Source of the DNA: Pseudorasbora parva
Lineage: Eukaryota; Chordata; Actinopteri; Cypriniformes; Gobionidae
Assembly (NCBI RefSeq): GCF_024679245.1
Contig: NC_090189.1
Location: 37,470,889-37,534,888 of the forward strand
DNA: 64,000 bases
Reading direction: 5' to 3'
Positions 53,402-63,661 of this stretch are shown one piece after another. How positions within the stretch are numbered: position 1 is the first letter of the stretch; every line of letters begins with the position of its first letter. Position numbers and translations under genes: made by a program. The notes beneath the pieces are model-generated. The model made no database searches and was not told the origin of the DNA. It saw only the letters and a program-made list of their open reading frames with translations.

Positions 53402-54922
53402 CAACCCCAAATCAGAAAAAGTTGGGACAGTTTGGAAAACGCAAATAAAAAAAGAAAGTAGTGATTTCTAAATTTAATTTGACTTGTATTTCATTGCAGA
53501 CAATATGAGGTCTGTCATTCAGACCTGCAACACATTTCAAAAAAAGTTGGGACAGGAGCAATTTAGGGCTAGTAATGAGGTAAAAGAGTTAAATAATGAT
53601 GTGATTTGAAACAGGTGATGTCAACAGGTGATTGAAATTATGATTTGGTACAAAAGCAGCATCCAAGAAAGATCTAATCCTTTAGGAGCGAAGATGGGCT
53701 GAGGATCGCCAGTTTGCCAACAAATACGTGAGAAAATTATTGAAATGTTTAAAAACAATGTTCCTCAAAGAAAGATAGGAAGAGATTTGGATATTTCACA
53801 TTCAGCAGTGCATAACATAATTACAAGATTCAAGGAATCTGGAGGAATTTCAGTGCGTAAAGGACAAGGCCGCAAGCCTAAGCTGAACAACCGTGATCTC
53901 CGATCCCTCAGGCGGCACTGCATCAAGAATTGTCATTCATCTATAAGCGATATCACCACATGGGCTCAGGACTACTTTGGCAAACCTTTGTCAAGTACCA
54001 CAATACGTAGTTACATCCACAAATGCCAGTTAAAACTGTACTGTGCCAAAAGGAATCCTTATGTTAACAGTGTCCAGAAGCGCCGTCGAATTCTCAGGGC
54101 TCGGAGGCATCTGGGATGGACCATCACACAGTGGAAATGTGTACTGTGGTCAGATGAATCAGTATTTCAGGTATTTTTTGGGAGGAATGGACGCCGTGTG
54201 CTCTGGACCAAAGAAGAAAAGGATCATCCAGACTGTTACCAGCAACAAGTCCAAAAGCCAGGGTCTGTCATGGTATGGGGTTGTGTCAGTGCCCTTGGCA
54301 AAGGTAACTTGCACTTCTGTGAAGGCACCATTAATGCTGAAAAGTACATAGAGATTTTGGAGCATAGTATGCTGCCTTCAAGAAGATATCTTTTCCAGGG
54401 ACGTCCATGCATATTTCAACAAGACAATGCAAAACCACATTCTGCACACATTACAAAGTCCTGGCTGCGGAGGAAGAGGGTACGGGTACTTGACTGGCTT
54501 GCCTGCAGTCCCGACCGGTCTCCAATAGAGAATGTGTGGCGCATTTTGAAGCGCAAAATGCGACAACGAAGACCCCGTACTGTTGCCCACCTTAAGACTT
54601 GTTTGCAAGAAGAATGGGACAAAATTACACCTGAAACACTTCATCACTTGGTGTCTTCAGTCCCTAAACGTCTTTTAAGTGTTGTGAAAAGGAATGGCAA
54701 CATTACAAAGTGGTAAATGCTTTACTGTCCCAACTTTTTTTGAAATATGTTGCAGGTCTGAATGACAGGAAAGGATGCATATTTACAAATGACATGAAGC
54801 TGACCAGACAAAACATGAAATATTTTGTGTTCATATTGTCTGCAATGAAATACAAGTCAAATACAGTTTTTTATTTTATTTGCACATTCCATACTGTCCC
54901 ACCTTTTTCTGATTTGGGGTTG
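53402..54922 (+). mobile_element. Near-complete Tc1/mariner transposon
   Basis: Terminal repeats of 29 bp starting CAACCCCAAATCAGAAAAAG match with one mismatch, and TA lies outside both (53400-53401, 54923-54924). A second repeat block (AAAAAAAGTTGGGACAG near 53540, inverse near 54725) gives the IR/DR layout typical of fish Tc1 elements. Length 1521 bp. Confidence 0.95.
53745..54716 (+). CDS. Tc1 transposase, DD34E, 323-codon open frame
   Basis: This is a cut-and-paste transposase acting on the flanking TIRs. The paired HTH DNA-binding region comes first (QRKIGRDLDISHSAVHNIIT, then KGQGRKPKLNNRD). Catalytic Asp are in LWSDESVFQV and FQQDNAKPHSA, and Glu in SPIENVWRILK, 34 residues after the second Asp. 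The frame is open to the TAA after GNITKW. The family start appears to be an in-frame ATG at 53694, but its third codon is TGA (53700-53702), a likely CpG-type C-to-T change. Translation could start only at 53745, losing 17 residues, so activity is uncertain. No other defect is visible. Confidence 0.93.
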   Translation: MFKNNVPQRKIGRDLDISHSAVHNIITRFKESGGISVRKGQGRKPKLNNRDLRSLRRHCIKNCHSSISDITTWAQDYFGKPLSSTTIRSYIHKCQLKLYCAKRNPYVNSVQKRRRILRARRHLGWTITQWKCVLWSDESVFQVFFGRNGRRVLWTKEEKDHPDCYQQQVQKPGSVMVWGCVSALGKGNLHFCEGTINAEKYIEILEHSMLPSRRYLFQGRPCIFQQDNAKPHSAHITKSWLRRKRVRVLDWLACSPDRSPIENVWRILKRKMRQRRPRTVAHLKTCLQEEWDKITPETLHHLVSSVPKRLLSVVKRNGNITKW

Positions 54923-54980
54923 TATACATATATATTAATTAATAAGTGTAATTGTGTTTTATCTGTTTTTCTGCACTTTT

Positions 54981-55085
54981 TGTCACGTACAGATAAGGGA
55001 ACACAAAGGAAAATGGTGCGAGGACTCAAGTGCAGTAAGAAAGGAGATTTATTACAACATAAAACATGAACTCAAAACAAAACCC
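54981..55085 (-). repeat. LTR fragment related to the 59593-59945 LTR
   Basis: On the minus strand it contains GGGTTTTGTTTTG, a TAATAAATC polyadenylation-type signal, GAGTCCTCGCACCATTTTCC and the terminal CTGTACGTGACA. The same order of motifs ends the LTR at 59945. Only the 3' part of the LTR is present. Confidence 0.75.
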
Positions 55086-55139
55086 ACGAGGTGGCAAAAT
55101 ACAAAAACTCAAAACATACCACAAACTCAAAACATACCA

Positions 55140-55490
55140 ACTGGAATCACAGATGATCCACCGGCACAGGGACCACCGGAAAATGATCCACCGGCACAGG
55201 GACCACCGGAAATATCCACCGGCACAGGGACCACCGAAAATATCCACCGGCACAGGGACCACCGGAACTGGGACCACCGGAACTCGATCCACAGGCACAG
55301 GGACCACCGGAACACGATCCACCGGATCTGAGACCACCGGAACATAGTCCACCGCCATAAGGACAACTGGAACACGATCCACCGGAACTGGGACCACCGG
55401 CACAGGCACCATCGGAGTTGTGGATGACACCCTGTTCTTCTCCCAAGCATGCAGGACTGCCACCACAAAGCCTCCCATTACAGCCCATGG
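55140..55490 (-). pseudogene. Pro/Val-repeat region of a non-autonomous LTR element
   Basis: A minisatellite of ~15- to 27-bp units (CCACCGGCACAGGGACCACC on plus) encodes, on the minus strand, repeated VPVVPVPVDRVPVV. The same peptide repeat is encoded at 62174-62740 in the 59.6-kb element. It lies next to a fragment of the same kind of LTR and is a rearranged relic. Confidence 0.65.
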
Positions 55491-55790
55491 CAATACTAAT
55501 TAGGAAGACTGGGGAGAAACTGGATCACGGGGGCTGAACCTTGGAATACTGGAGACACAGGGGTTACTGGAGAGACAGGGGTAGTAGGAGAGTACCAACC
55601 CTCAAGATCCACGAGGACTCCCTCCACGACGGATGATGTAGCCGGCTTATGCACCTGGTCAGACCCTCGCTGTGGTTCGGGCTCCGGGGCGATGACTCCT
55701 CTCAACCTCTGCCTGGGTTCGGGCTTGTCAATCGCGGCAGGCAGGTCTCCACGGTCTGCTGTGAACTCAAAACAGAAAACAGACAGGTAT
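55491..55790 (-). other. Probable internal remnant of the same LTR element
   Basis: The minus strand keeps an open frame with TTPVSPVTPVSPVFQG and an acidic/proline composition, but no recognised domain. Confidence 0.35.
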
Positions 55791-55794
55791 ACAT

Positions 55795-56005
55795 GTAACA
55801 GATATATACATATTTGTGTAAAGATTTTAAATTTATTTAGGTAAGATGCATTTGTATGAGCATTTGGGGAAATATTTATGCTTTTACTTGTGCATTTATG
55901 AATTGTGTTTTGAATTTACGAATCAAGATTTACAAATGTGAATTGTGCTATGCATTTATGAATTTTGTTTTGTATATTTGAGGCTGATCTGGCTCCATAA
56001 TTATG
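55795..56005 (+). repeat. Dispersed repeat, copy 2 (inverted to 51052-51290)
   Basis: TTTAAATTTATTTAGGTAAG, TTTGGGGAAATATTTATGCT and GAGGCTGATCTGGCTCCATA are in reverse order relative to the first copy. Confidence 0.8.
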
Positions 56006-56559
56006 AGTCTCAATATGTTGATATGTGGTATTGTCGCCATATACTGTATATATATTTATAATCTGTGTGTGTTGTGTAATGAGGTCATGTTCAGAAACCG
56101 AAAATAGAGCATCAAACAGGAAGGGAAGTAAACCAAAGTATATCAAAGAATATCAAATAAGGGTCCACACAGCAGAACAGACACCTGACAGTAACATTGT
56201 AGGGCTATTGTTATATGTATAACAGTTAGTTCTGGTAATCAAAGCTGACTGGACAAGAGACTTTATGCTAAGGTTTAATCAGTAAAAACAAAACTACTCA
56301 CCCCTGTGCGTTCTAGACGTGACATCAGTCAGTGCCGTTATGGTGTTACACCACAAGAAACTTTCTTTGACTGAGTCTTTATTCAGCTTCACATTCAATA
56401 AAGAGAGATGTAATGAAACGGCTGTTGAAATAATTTTAACCTTGATTGCTTGTTTAAAAGACATCAATGTGTTGATGCTAAGACAGAGATTTCATATGCC
56501 TTGGACATGGCAACCTTTTTTCACAAATGTGTCTCGGCGCGACGGATCTCACAAAAATG

Positions 56560-56680
56560 CGTATAAATAGTAAGAGTTTGCAATCTCGTGGAATGTATAC
56601 GCCAAAATGAGTTTTGGCGTGCGTATGGTACGCGGTTTTTCGCATGCATATGATACGCACTTTATGGCGTATTATACATA
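56560..56680. repeat. Partial copy of the 39948-40236 palindromic MITE
   Basis: ATGCGTATAAATAGTAAGAG, GTGGAATGTATACGCC and TATGATACGCACTTTATGGC match one arm of the complete palindrome. Confidence 0.8.
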
Positions 56681-56684
56681 TGAT

Positions 56685-58200
56685 GTCATTAATGACTCAC
56701 CCTAATGTGGTTCCTCACCCGTAAGACCTCCGTTCATCTTCAGAACACAGTTTAAGATATTTTATATTTAGTCCGACAGCGTATCTAAGTGTATGCACCA
56801 GGGATGGAAATCTTTTGTCCACCGGCCACTGTGGATGGTTGATTTCAAAATCTACCAACCACTCAATCTTTTAACCAGCCACTTTCTTGTTTTTAACTAA
56901 CATTGTGTTACTGCATGTGAAAAATTAATACTACAATGCTTAAGCAGTTTATTTAATCTCAAGTCTCAATGAAATACTGACATTTTTTCTTTCTCTCTTA
57001 TACACACACAAACCATGAACTGATATACATTTCATTAAATGAGTAGGGTTCTGTGCACTCTTTTTTTTTTTTTAACCTGGATGTGGCATTTGGATGATTC
57101 ATGGTCTTTTATGGCTTTCAGTTTTAGGTTTTTAGTCCCAACAATGAAACTATTCATTTTGGCATCTTCTGAAGCGTGTTGACGACACACCGAGCAGAAC
57201 ATTGTCAGTAGGGATGCACCGAAATAAAAATTATTGTCTGAAACCGAAACACTAAAAGAAATTCTGCCAATTATCCATTGCATTTATGGCTAATGCTATG
57301 ACTGTGTAACTTTACTAAAAATCAAGGCATTGCAATTGCATTAATTAATATTAAAGTTTAAAATAGTAAATCAATTACAAATTATGCAAATATTTATTTA
57401 GCACATTGCAACAACCCACAGTATAAAATAAAATTCATACTAAAATGTTTAACTTGACCTCACTTATGTGTACATTAAGATTAAAATAATAATGCTCATG
57501 CCTACTGGCCTGCAGAAAGGTACATACATTGAATAAAGTAATCAAATGTAAAAACTGCATATTTAACTGTTTAAATTAAAGATAAATCCTTATTAAACTT
57601 AAAGCTATTCAATCAAGAGTAGTGAGTGATGTCCTTTTGTTTGACATTAAACAGACAGCAGTAAAGGCTACTGCCCCTTTAAGACCTAATAGAAGGATAT
57701 GCTCGTCTTTCTCGACTGTATTCAGTTATCTTAAGGCATATTCAGACTAGGTCTGCTTGGATACTCATCAAGATGGACATGTTAACATACTTTTTGTGTC
57801 AGTTTGTCCGTTTAAGCGCAAGACTTGAAAGAGAACTCAATATTTGCGCGATGTGAGACGTGTGCGTGCTTTCGGATGATGCACAGTGACGGATCTTCTC
57901 TCAGCGCGCGCGAGTTCTATTCGCGTCTTCTGGCACAACATCCGGGTAATGACAGTGAAAACGACTGGTCATATTCGGACATTCGGCCGCACTCGCATGC
58001 ATTGAACAAAGTTTACAACGAGGGGATACAGTATGCTATTTGTATTTACCCGCAACGGTGGCCGGTAGGTGAAGCGAGTTTACCCGCCACAGCTCAAAAT
58101 CACCCGCATTTGGCTGGTGGCGGGTGCTAATTTCCATCCCTGGTATGCACACTATACTGTCCATGTCCAGAGGGAATAAAAACATCATCAAAAGCCCCAT
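56685..58200. repeat. Palindromic TTAA-family copy split by an hAT element
   Basis: 56690-56798 (ATTAATGACTCACCCTAATG, AAGACCTCCGTTCATCTTCA) and 58143-58200 (CACTATACTGTCCATGTCCA, GGAATAAAAACATCATCAAA) are adjoining parts of the family at 43902-45900. The right half is cut off after 58200. Confidence 0.75.
56799..58142. mobile_element. hAT-type element, 1344 bp, with perfect 8-bp TSD
   Basis: CAGGGATGGAAATC at the left and AATTTCCATCCCTG at the right. GTATGCAC is at 56791-56798 and 58143-58150. A further hAT-like end (TAGGGATGCACCGAAATAAA) begins at 57211 inside. 57530-57960 recurs elsewhere in the window. No transposase frame was recognised. Confidence 0.88.
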
Positions 58201-58259
58201 TTCCACCAAAATTACCCGGAACAATTTGTACCAGGAACTTTTTTACAGGAACTTTCCTC

Positions 58260-58520
58260 CCCCCCAGACTTGCAACTTTTCTCCCCCCCGGACCTCGGTT
58301 TAACGTCTCATCCGAAGGACGGTGCTCATTGACAGTATTGTGTCCCCATCACTATACTGGGGCATTAGGACCCACACAGACCACAGGGTGAGCGCCCCCT
58401 GCTGGCCTCACTAACACCTCTACCAGCAGCTACCTGGTTTAGCAGCTACCTGGTCAGCCCTGCTTAGCTTCAGTGAGAAACCAGTCTTGGGGTACAGGGT
58501 GATATGGCTGCTGGTAGGGG
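58260..58520. repeat. Dispersed retroposon-like segment
   Basis: ACGTCTCATCCGAAGGACGG, ACTATACTGGGGCATTAGGA, GAGCGCCCCCTGCTGGCCTC and GGGTGATATGGCTGCTGG form a word order I recall from abundant fish repeats, but I cannot assign SINE or LINE. 58521-58920 continues with GGAGCCA-rich sequence and no coding evidence. Confidence 0.4.
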
Positions 58521-59113
58521 CCATCCATGATGACGGAGGAGCCAGGGAGGGGCAATAGTGTTACCATGTGAAGCCAATGAGCCAAAGACCCAGGATGACA
58601 TAGCTGTAATCGAGGTCTGAGTTGGAACTGCAGGCACGCAGGACCCAGATGGAGAAGGGGACTTGGCAGACGGAGGGGGTGAAGCTTGAGGGAAGGAAGA
58701 GCCTGGTGGAGCCAAAGGGGTGGATGGACGAAGCGTAGCCAGAGGACCAGATATCTGGCACAACCAAGGTGATAACTGACCAATGCGGAGCTGGAGGGAC
58801 AAGAAGCGAGGCAGAGCGTGAGGGATGACGGAGCCAAGGTGGAGCCGATAGGTCGACAAGGTGAGGTGGAGTCTAGGGTTCAGAGGTTTAGGGTAAAGTC
58901 AGGGATCGATACACCTAGCCTGAACTGATGAGCTGGAAAGCGGATCTAATGTGCAAGGTGCAGCCAATGAATGAGGAGCCTAGGCCTGCACAATATTGGA
59001 AAAAACTGACATTGCAATATTTTGTTTTTCTGCTATATACATTGCGATATGAAGAAAATCTCACCAGTTGACTTGAATAGCTCTATTTGGAAAGAATGAA
59101 TAATTCTAGAATA

Positions 59114-59592
59114 GGGATGTCCCGATCCGATCACGTGATCGGAAATCGGGCCCGATCACGTGATTTCAGACTCGATCGGAATCGGACGTTACATTCCGAT
59201 CAGGACTCGGATATAATGCATATTCTGGGGTGAGGTGAGCATGATGACGCATCAATAATATGGGTTGTAACTTGAAAATAATGCTTTATGTATGTTTCTG
59301 TAGATGGATACACGTGCTGGCTCCTCGGTGATACATTACAACAGCGCTAATATCGCCCGGGCATATTCGCCAGAAGACGCGAATGAGAACGCGCGCGCTG
59401 ATCTGTCTCTGTGCATCATCCAAATATTGAGTTCTCTTTCAAGTCTTGCACTTAAACGGACCAACTCACACAAGAAGTATGTCAGCATGTCCATCTTGAT
59501 GAGTATCCAAGCAGACATAGTCTGAATATGCCTTAAGATGACTTTATACAGTCGAGAAAGACGACGCAGAGCCTTCCATTAGGTCTTAAAGG
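59114..59592 (-). repeat. hAT-type fragment, cut by an LTR element
   Basis: It begins TAGGGATGTCCCGATCCG. 59400-59592 is the reverse complement of 57665-57910, with TCTTTCAAGTCTTGCACTTA and CAGACATAGTCTGAATATGC. The similarity stops exactly where the LTR begins. Confidence 0.65.
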
Positions 59593-59945
59593 TGTCACAT
59601 GCCTGTCCTGTCTTGTGTGCACATGTGGGTTTTGTCATGTCTAGCATGTGCTCCTGTCATTGTCTGATCCTTGTTATCTGATTAGTGTTAATTTCTCCCA
59701 CCTGTTCCCTATTGATTTCTTCCCCTTATAAGCTCCTTGTGTTTGTCAGTCTGTGTTGGATCCTTGTATATGTCTCGTCATCGTCTCCCGGTTCCCTGTG
59801 TGGTATGTCTTCAGTTCATGGTTTTTGATTATGTATTTTGCCCCCTCATGGGTTTTGTTTTCTGTTTCTGTTTATTTTTGTAAATAAATTATCATTCTCC
59901 TGCACATGAGTCCTTGCACCATTTTCCCTTGTCTGTGACGTGACA
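59593..59945 (+). repeat. Left LTR of the non-autonomous element (353 bp)
   Basis: TGTCAC start, GTGACA end. Contains a TATA-like CTTATAAGCTCC near 59725 and AAATAAATTA polyadenylation-type sequence near 59882. Relative to the right LTR it lacks a 7-bp insertion (CTCCCCC). Confidence 0.9.
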
Positions 59946-60024
59946 GAAGGATCCAACCATACTAGGAGGACTCAGCAGGAGGTGTTTTGTTTATTTATTT
60001 ATTTATTTTTGTTCTCTTTGGACT

Positions 60025-60333
60025 ATGGAGCTAACCAGGCACTTACAGGTGATGCGGCAGGTGAACTCTAAATACATCCGCCAACAGGGGGCGGGTGTAA
60101 GAGAGTTCGCCTGCCAATTCCTTATTGAGGTGCATCACCTGTACCTCAATGAGACGGAGAAGGCAGAGGTGTTTAACCTCTGCCTGCACATGCCTCTCAG
60201 CCCCATGGAGGTTGAGAGAATGGGAACCCCAGACTTTTTGGAGTTTGTGGAACAGCTGGACTCCAGTCCCTCTAGGACCAGGGACTGGATAGCTCCGGTG
60301 GTTCCTGTTCCAGTGGCCCAAGCTCCGGTGGTC
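60025..60333 (+). CDS. Gag-like N-terminal frame
   Basis: About 100 codons begin MELTRHLQVMRQVNSKYIRQ with FLIEVHHLYLNETEKAEVF and PDFLEFVEQLDSSPSRTRDW. They then enter a Pro/Val repeat (VVPVPVAQAPVV), where the L2 LINE interrupts it. The helix-rich text resembles the start of a Gypsy-type Gag, without a complete capsid domain. Whether the peptide is functional cannot be told. Confidence 0.5.
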
Positions 60334-62145
60334 TCTAAGAGCCTTTCATTGCAAAGACCCTTGAGCGAGTTGTGTTCAATCAACTCTCTATGTTTCTTGA
60401 AAGGGATAACCTCCTAGACAACAACCAATCCGGCTTCAAAAGCGGCCATTCGACTGAGACTGCCTTGCTCTCGGTAACTGAGGCACTGAGACTGGCAAAA
60501 GCAGCTTCCAAATCCTCAGTGCTCATTCTGCTGGATCTGTCTGCTGCTTTTGACACAGTTAACCACCAGATCCTCCTGTCAACACTTAAGACGATGGGTA
60601 TCTCAGGAACTGCCCTCCAGTGGTTCAGGTCTTACCTCTCTGGTAGGTCCTACAGGGTGTCATGGAGAGGTGTAGTGTCTAAGTCACATCATCTAGCTAC
60701 TGGGGTTCCCCAGGGCTCAGTCCTTGGACCACTTCTTTTCTCCATCTACATGTCATCATTAGGTTCCGTCATTCAGAAACATGGCTTTTCCTATCACTGC
60801 TATGCTGATGACACTCAACTCTACTTCTCATTTCAACCAGATGATCCTACAGTCAGTGTTCGTATCGCTGCCTGTCTGACAGACATTTCTGACTGGATGA
60901 AAGAGCATCATCTTAAACTCAATCTTGCAAAGACAGAATTACTTGTTTTCTCAACCAACCCAGCACTTCATCAAAATTTCTCCATTCAGCTTGGTTCATC
61001 GACCATAACTCCATCAAGGACAGCCAGGAACCTTGGAGTTGTGATTGATGACCAGTTAAACTTCACTGACCACATTACTGCAACAGCCCGGTCCTGCAGA
61101 TTTGCTTTATACAACATTAGAAAGATTAGACCCTTCCTATCAGAACAGGCTGCACAACTCCTGGTTCAAGCTCTTGTTCTCTCCAGACTGGATTATTGTA
61201 TTGCTCTTCTGGCTGGGCTTCCAGCATGCACTATCAAACCCTTGCAGCTGATCCAGAATGCAGCGGCGAGAGTGGTCTTTAATGAGCCGAAGAGAACGCA
61301 TGTTACGCCTCTCTTCATCAAACTGCACTGGTTGCCAATGGCTGCTCGCATCAAATTCAAGGCTCTAGTTCTCGCCTACAAAACAACCACTGGTTCTGCA
61401 CCAATATACCTAAACTCACTTGTTCAGACTTACACACCCTCCAGAAGCTTGCGTTCTGCGAATGAGCGGCGCCTCGTGGTTCCTTCCCAAAGAGGCATGA
61501 AATCGCTCTCACAGACATTTCCTGGACCGTTCCCACCTGGTGGAATGACCTGCCGATCTCAATTCGTGCTGCCGAGTCTGTAGCCATTCTTAAAAAACAT
61601 CTTAAGACACATCTTTTCCAATTGCACTTTTCCTATTGCACTTGACCAATACAGAATAGCACTTACTGATCATATCTACGTCTCTCATCCGGATTTGTGC
61701 CTTCAGGCAGGTATGTTACATAGTTATCATAGCTACCAAAACCCAGTGTTCTGTATTTTGCGTACGTGAGTTTTTGCTGTCGATGGCTATTGCTGCGCGT
61801 TTAGCTAGAATGCCATACAAAACCAACCCATTGGGCCACTGAATCCGCATTAACGACAACAGTTGGGGCATCAGCCTTAGTCCTAATGGGTTGCTATCAT
61901 AGCTATCAAAATCCAGTGTTCTGTATTTTCTGTACGTGAGTATTTGTTGTAGCTGGCTATATATATATATAAAAAAAAAAAATAAAAAAAAAAGATGTGT
62001 ACTGTGCTAATTAATTGAGATTTCTTACAGCTCTTACAGGTTGTTGGCCTTGTTTGTTTCGTTGCTTCTATTGCTCTACCCTTTTTTGTAAGTCGCTTTG
62101 GATAAAAGCGTCTGCTAAATGATTAAATGTAAATGTAAATGTAAA
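60334..62145 (+). mobile_element. 5'-truncated L2-type LINE inserted in the LTR element
   Basis: The 3' end is GATAAAAGCGTCTGCTAAAT followed by a TAAATG(TAAATG)n tail. The 5' end lies in the RT region. On both sides the proline-rich frame of the LTR element resumes. Confidence 0.85.
60360..61640 (+). pseudogene. L2-type reverse transcriptase, truncated
   Basis: FNQLSMFLERDNLLDNNQSG, the motif A LLDLSAAFDTVNHQ, GVPQGSVLGPLLFS and motif C SYHCYADDTQLYF are intact, followed by the L2 C-terminal segment. The open frame ends at 61583. The usual C-terminal words (LPISIRAAESVAILKKHLK) continue in another frame to about 61640, so there is one frameshift near 61520. The endonuclease is missing and no ATG of its own is at the 5' end. 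Confidence 0.88.
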
Positions 62146-62149
62146 GAGG

Positions 62150-63650
62150 AGGAGGAAAAGGAAGGCTCCCTCCGTGCCTGTTCTTGTGGTCCCAGTTCCA
62201 GTGGTCCCTGTGCCGGTGGTCCCAGTGCCGGCGGATCGTATGCCGGTGGTCCCAGTACCGGCGGATCGTGTTCCGGTGGTCCCGATTCCGACGGATTGTA
62301 TTCCGGTGGTCCCAGCGGTCCTGAAACGGAGGAGGAGAAGGAAGTCTCCCTCCGTGCCTATTCCGGTAGTTTCAGTTCCAGTGGTCCCTGTGCCGGTGGT
62401 CCCACTGCTGGCGGATCGTGTTCCGGGTGTCCCTGTGCCGGTGGATCGTGTTCCGGGTGTCCCTGTGCCGGTGGATCGTGTTCCGGTGGATTGTGTTCTG
62501 GTGGTCCCTGTGCCGGTGGATTGTGTTCCGGTGGTCCCTGTGCTGGTGGATTGTGTTCCGGTGGTCCCTGTGCCGGTGGATTGTGTTCCGGTGGCCCCTG
62601 TGCCGGTGGATCGTGTTCCGGTGGTCCCTGTGCCGGTGGATCGTGTTCCGGGTGTCCCTGTGCCGGTGGATCGTGTTCCGGTGGTCCCTGTGCCAGTGGA
62701 CTCTGTTCCGGTGGACGCTGCTGGGCAGGAGAGGCCTCCCAGACGCCCAGCTCTCACCGCGCCTCCCAGGCGTCCAGCTCTCACCGTGCCTCCCAGGCGT
62801 CCAGCTCTCACCGCGCCTCCTAGGCGCCCTGCCCTGCCTGCGGCGTTGAGGCGTCCTGCTCGGCCCGCGCCGCTGAGGCGTCCTGCTCTCTGTGCGCCGC
62901 TGAGGCGTCCTGCTATGCCCGCGCCTCCCTGGCGCCCTGATCTGCCCGCGCCTCCCAGGCGTCCAGCTCTCACCGCGCCTCCTAGGCACCCTGCCCTGCC
63001 TGCGGCGTTGAGGCGTCCTGCTTGGCCCGCGCCGCTGAGGCACCCTGCTCACCGTGCGCCGCTGAGGCGTCCTGCTATGGTCGCGCCTCCCTGGCGCCCT
63101 GATCTGCCCGCGCCTCCCTGGCGCCCTGCTCTGCCCACGACACCCTGGCGTCCTGCTCTGCCCGCGCCTCCCTGGCGTCCTGCTCTGTCCGCACCTCCCT
63201 GGCGCCCTGCTCTGCCCGCGCCGCCCCGGCTGCCTGAACTCTACGGGCCGCCCCGGCTGCCTGAACTCTACGGGCCGCCCCGGCCATTTGAACTTTGTGG
63301 GCCACCATGGCCTCCTGAGCTTTTTGTTTTCCTTGTTCCTCCCTTGTCTGTTCCTTCCTTGTCTGTTTCCCCTGTCCCTCCCCTGCCCCCCTGTCCCTCC
63401 CCTGCCCCCCTGGTCTGTCCCTCCCCTGCCCCCCTGGTCTGTCCCTCCCGTGCCCCCCTGGTCTGTCCCTCCGTCCCGCCCTGGTCTGTCCCTCCCGTCC
63501 CGCCCTGGCCTGTCCCTTCCGTCCCTCCCTGGCCTGTCCCTCCCGTCCCTCCCTGGCCTGTCCCTCCTGTCCCTCCCTGGCCTGTCCCTCCCGTCCCTCC
63601 CTGGTCTGTCCCTCCCGTCCCTAGTGGAGCGTCTGGTAGCCGCTCCTTAA
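62150..63650 (+). CDS. Proline-rich repeat protein frame of the LTR element
   Basis: A frame of about 490 codons stays open across two kinds of minisatellite. The first half encodes VPVVPVPVDRVP-type repeats, the middle PPRRPALTAPP and APPWRPALPAPP repeats, and the end PPWPVPPVPPW repeats, finishing near GASGSRSLRRG. The other strand and frames also look open, because the repeats have no stops. It follows the gag-like frame after the L2 insertion. I see no domain; it may be an extended gag linker or simply tolerated repeat. Confidence 0.4.
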
Positions 63651-63661
63651 GGAGGGGGTAA

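Noticed and set aside
58454..58859. Overlapping 127-129 codon minus-strand frames
   Set aside because: Low-complexity Leu/Ser/Pro text over repeat-like GGAGCC sequence, no domain, two frames equally open.
62068..62973. 300-codon minus-strand Gly/Thr/Ser/Arg-rich protein
   Set aside because: It is the antisense shadow of the proline-rich minisatellite; no stop codons occur because of the repeat.
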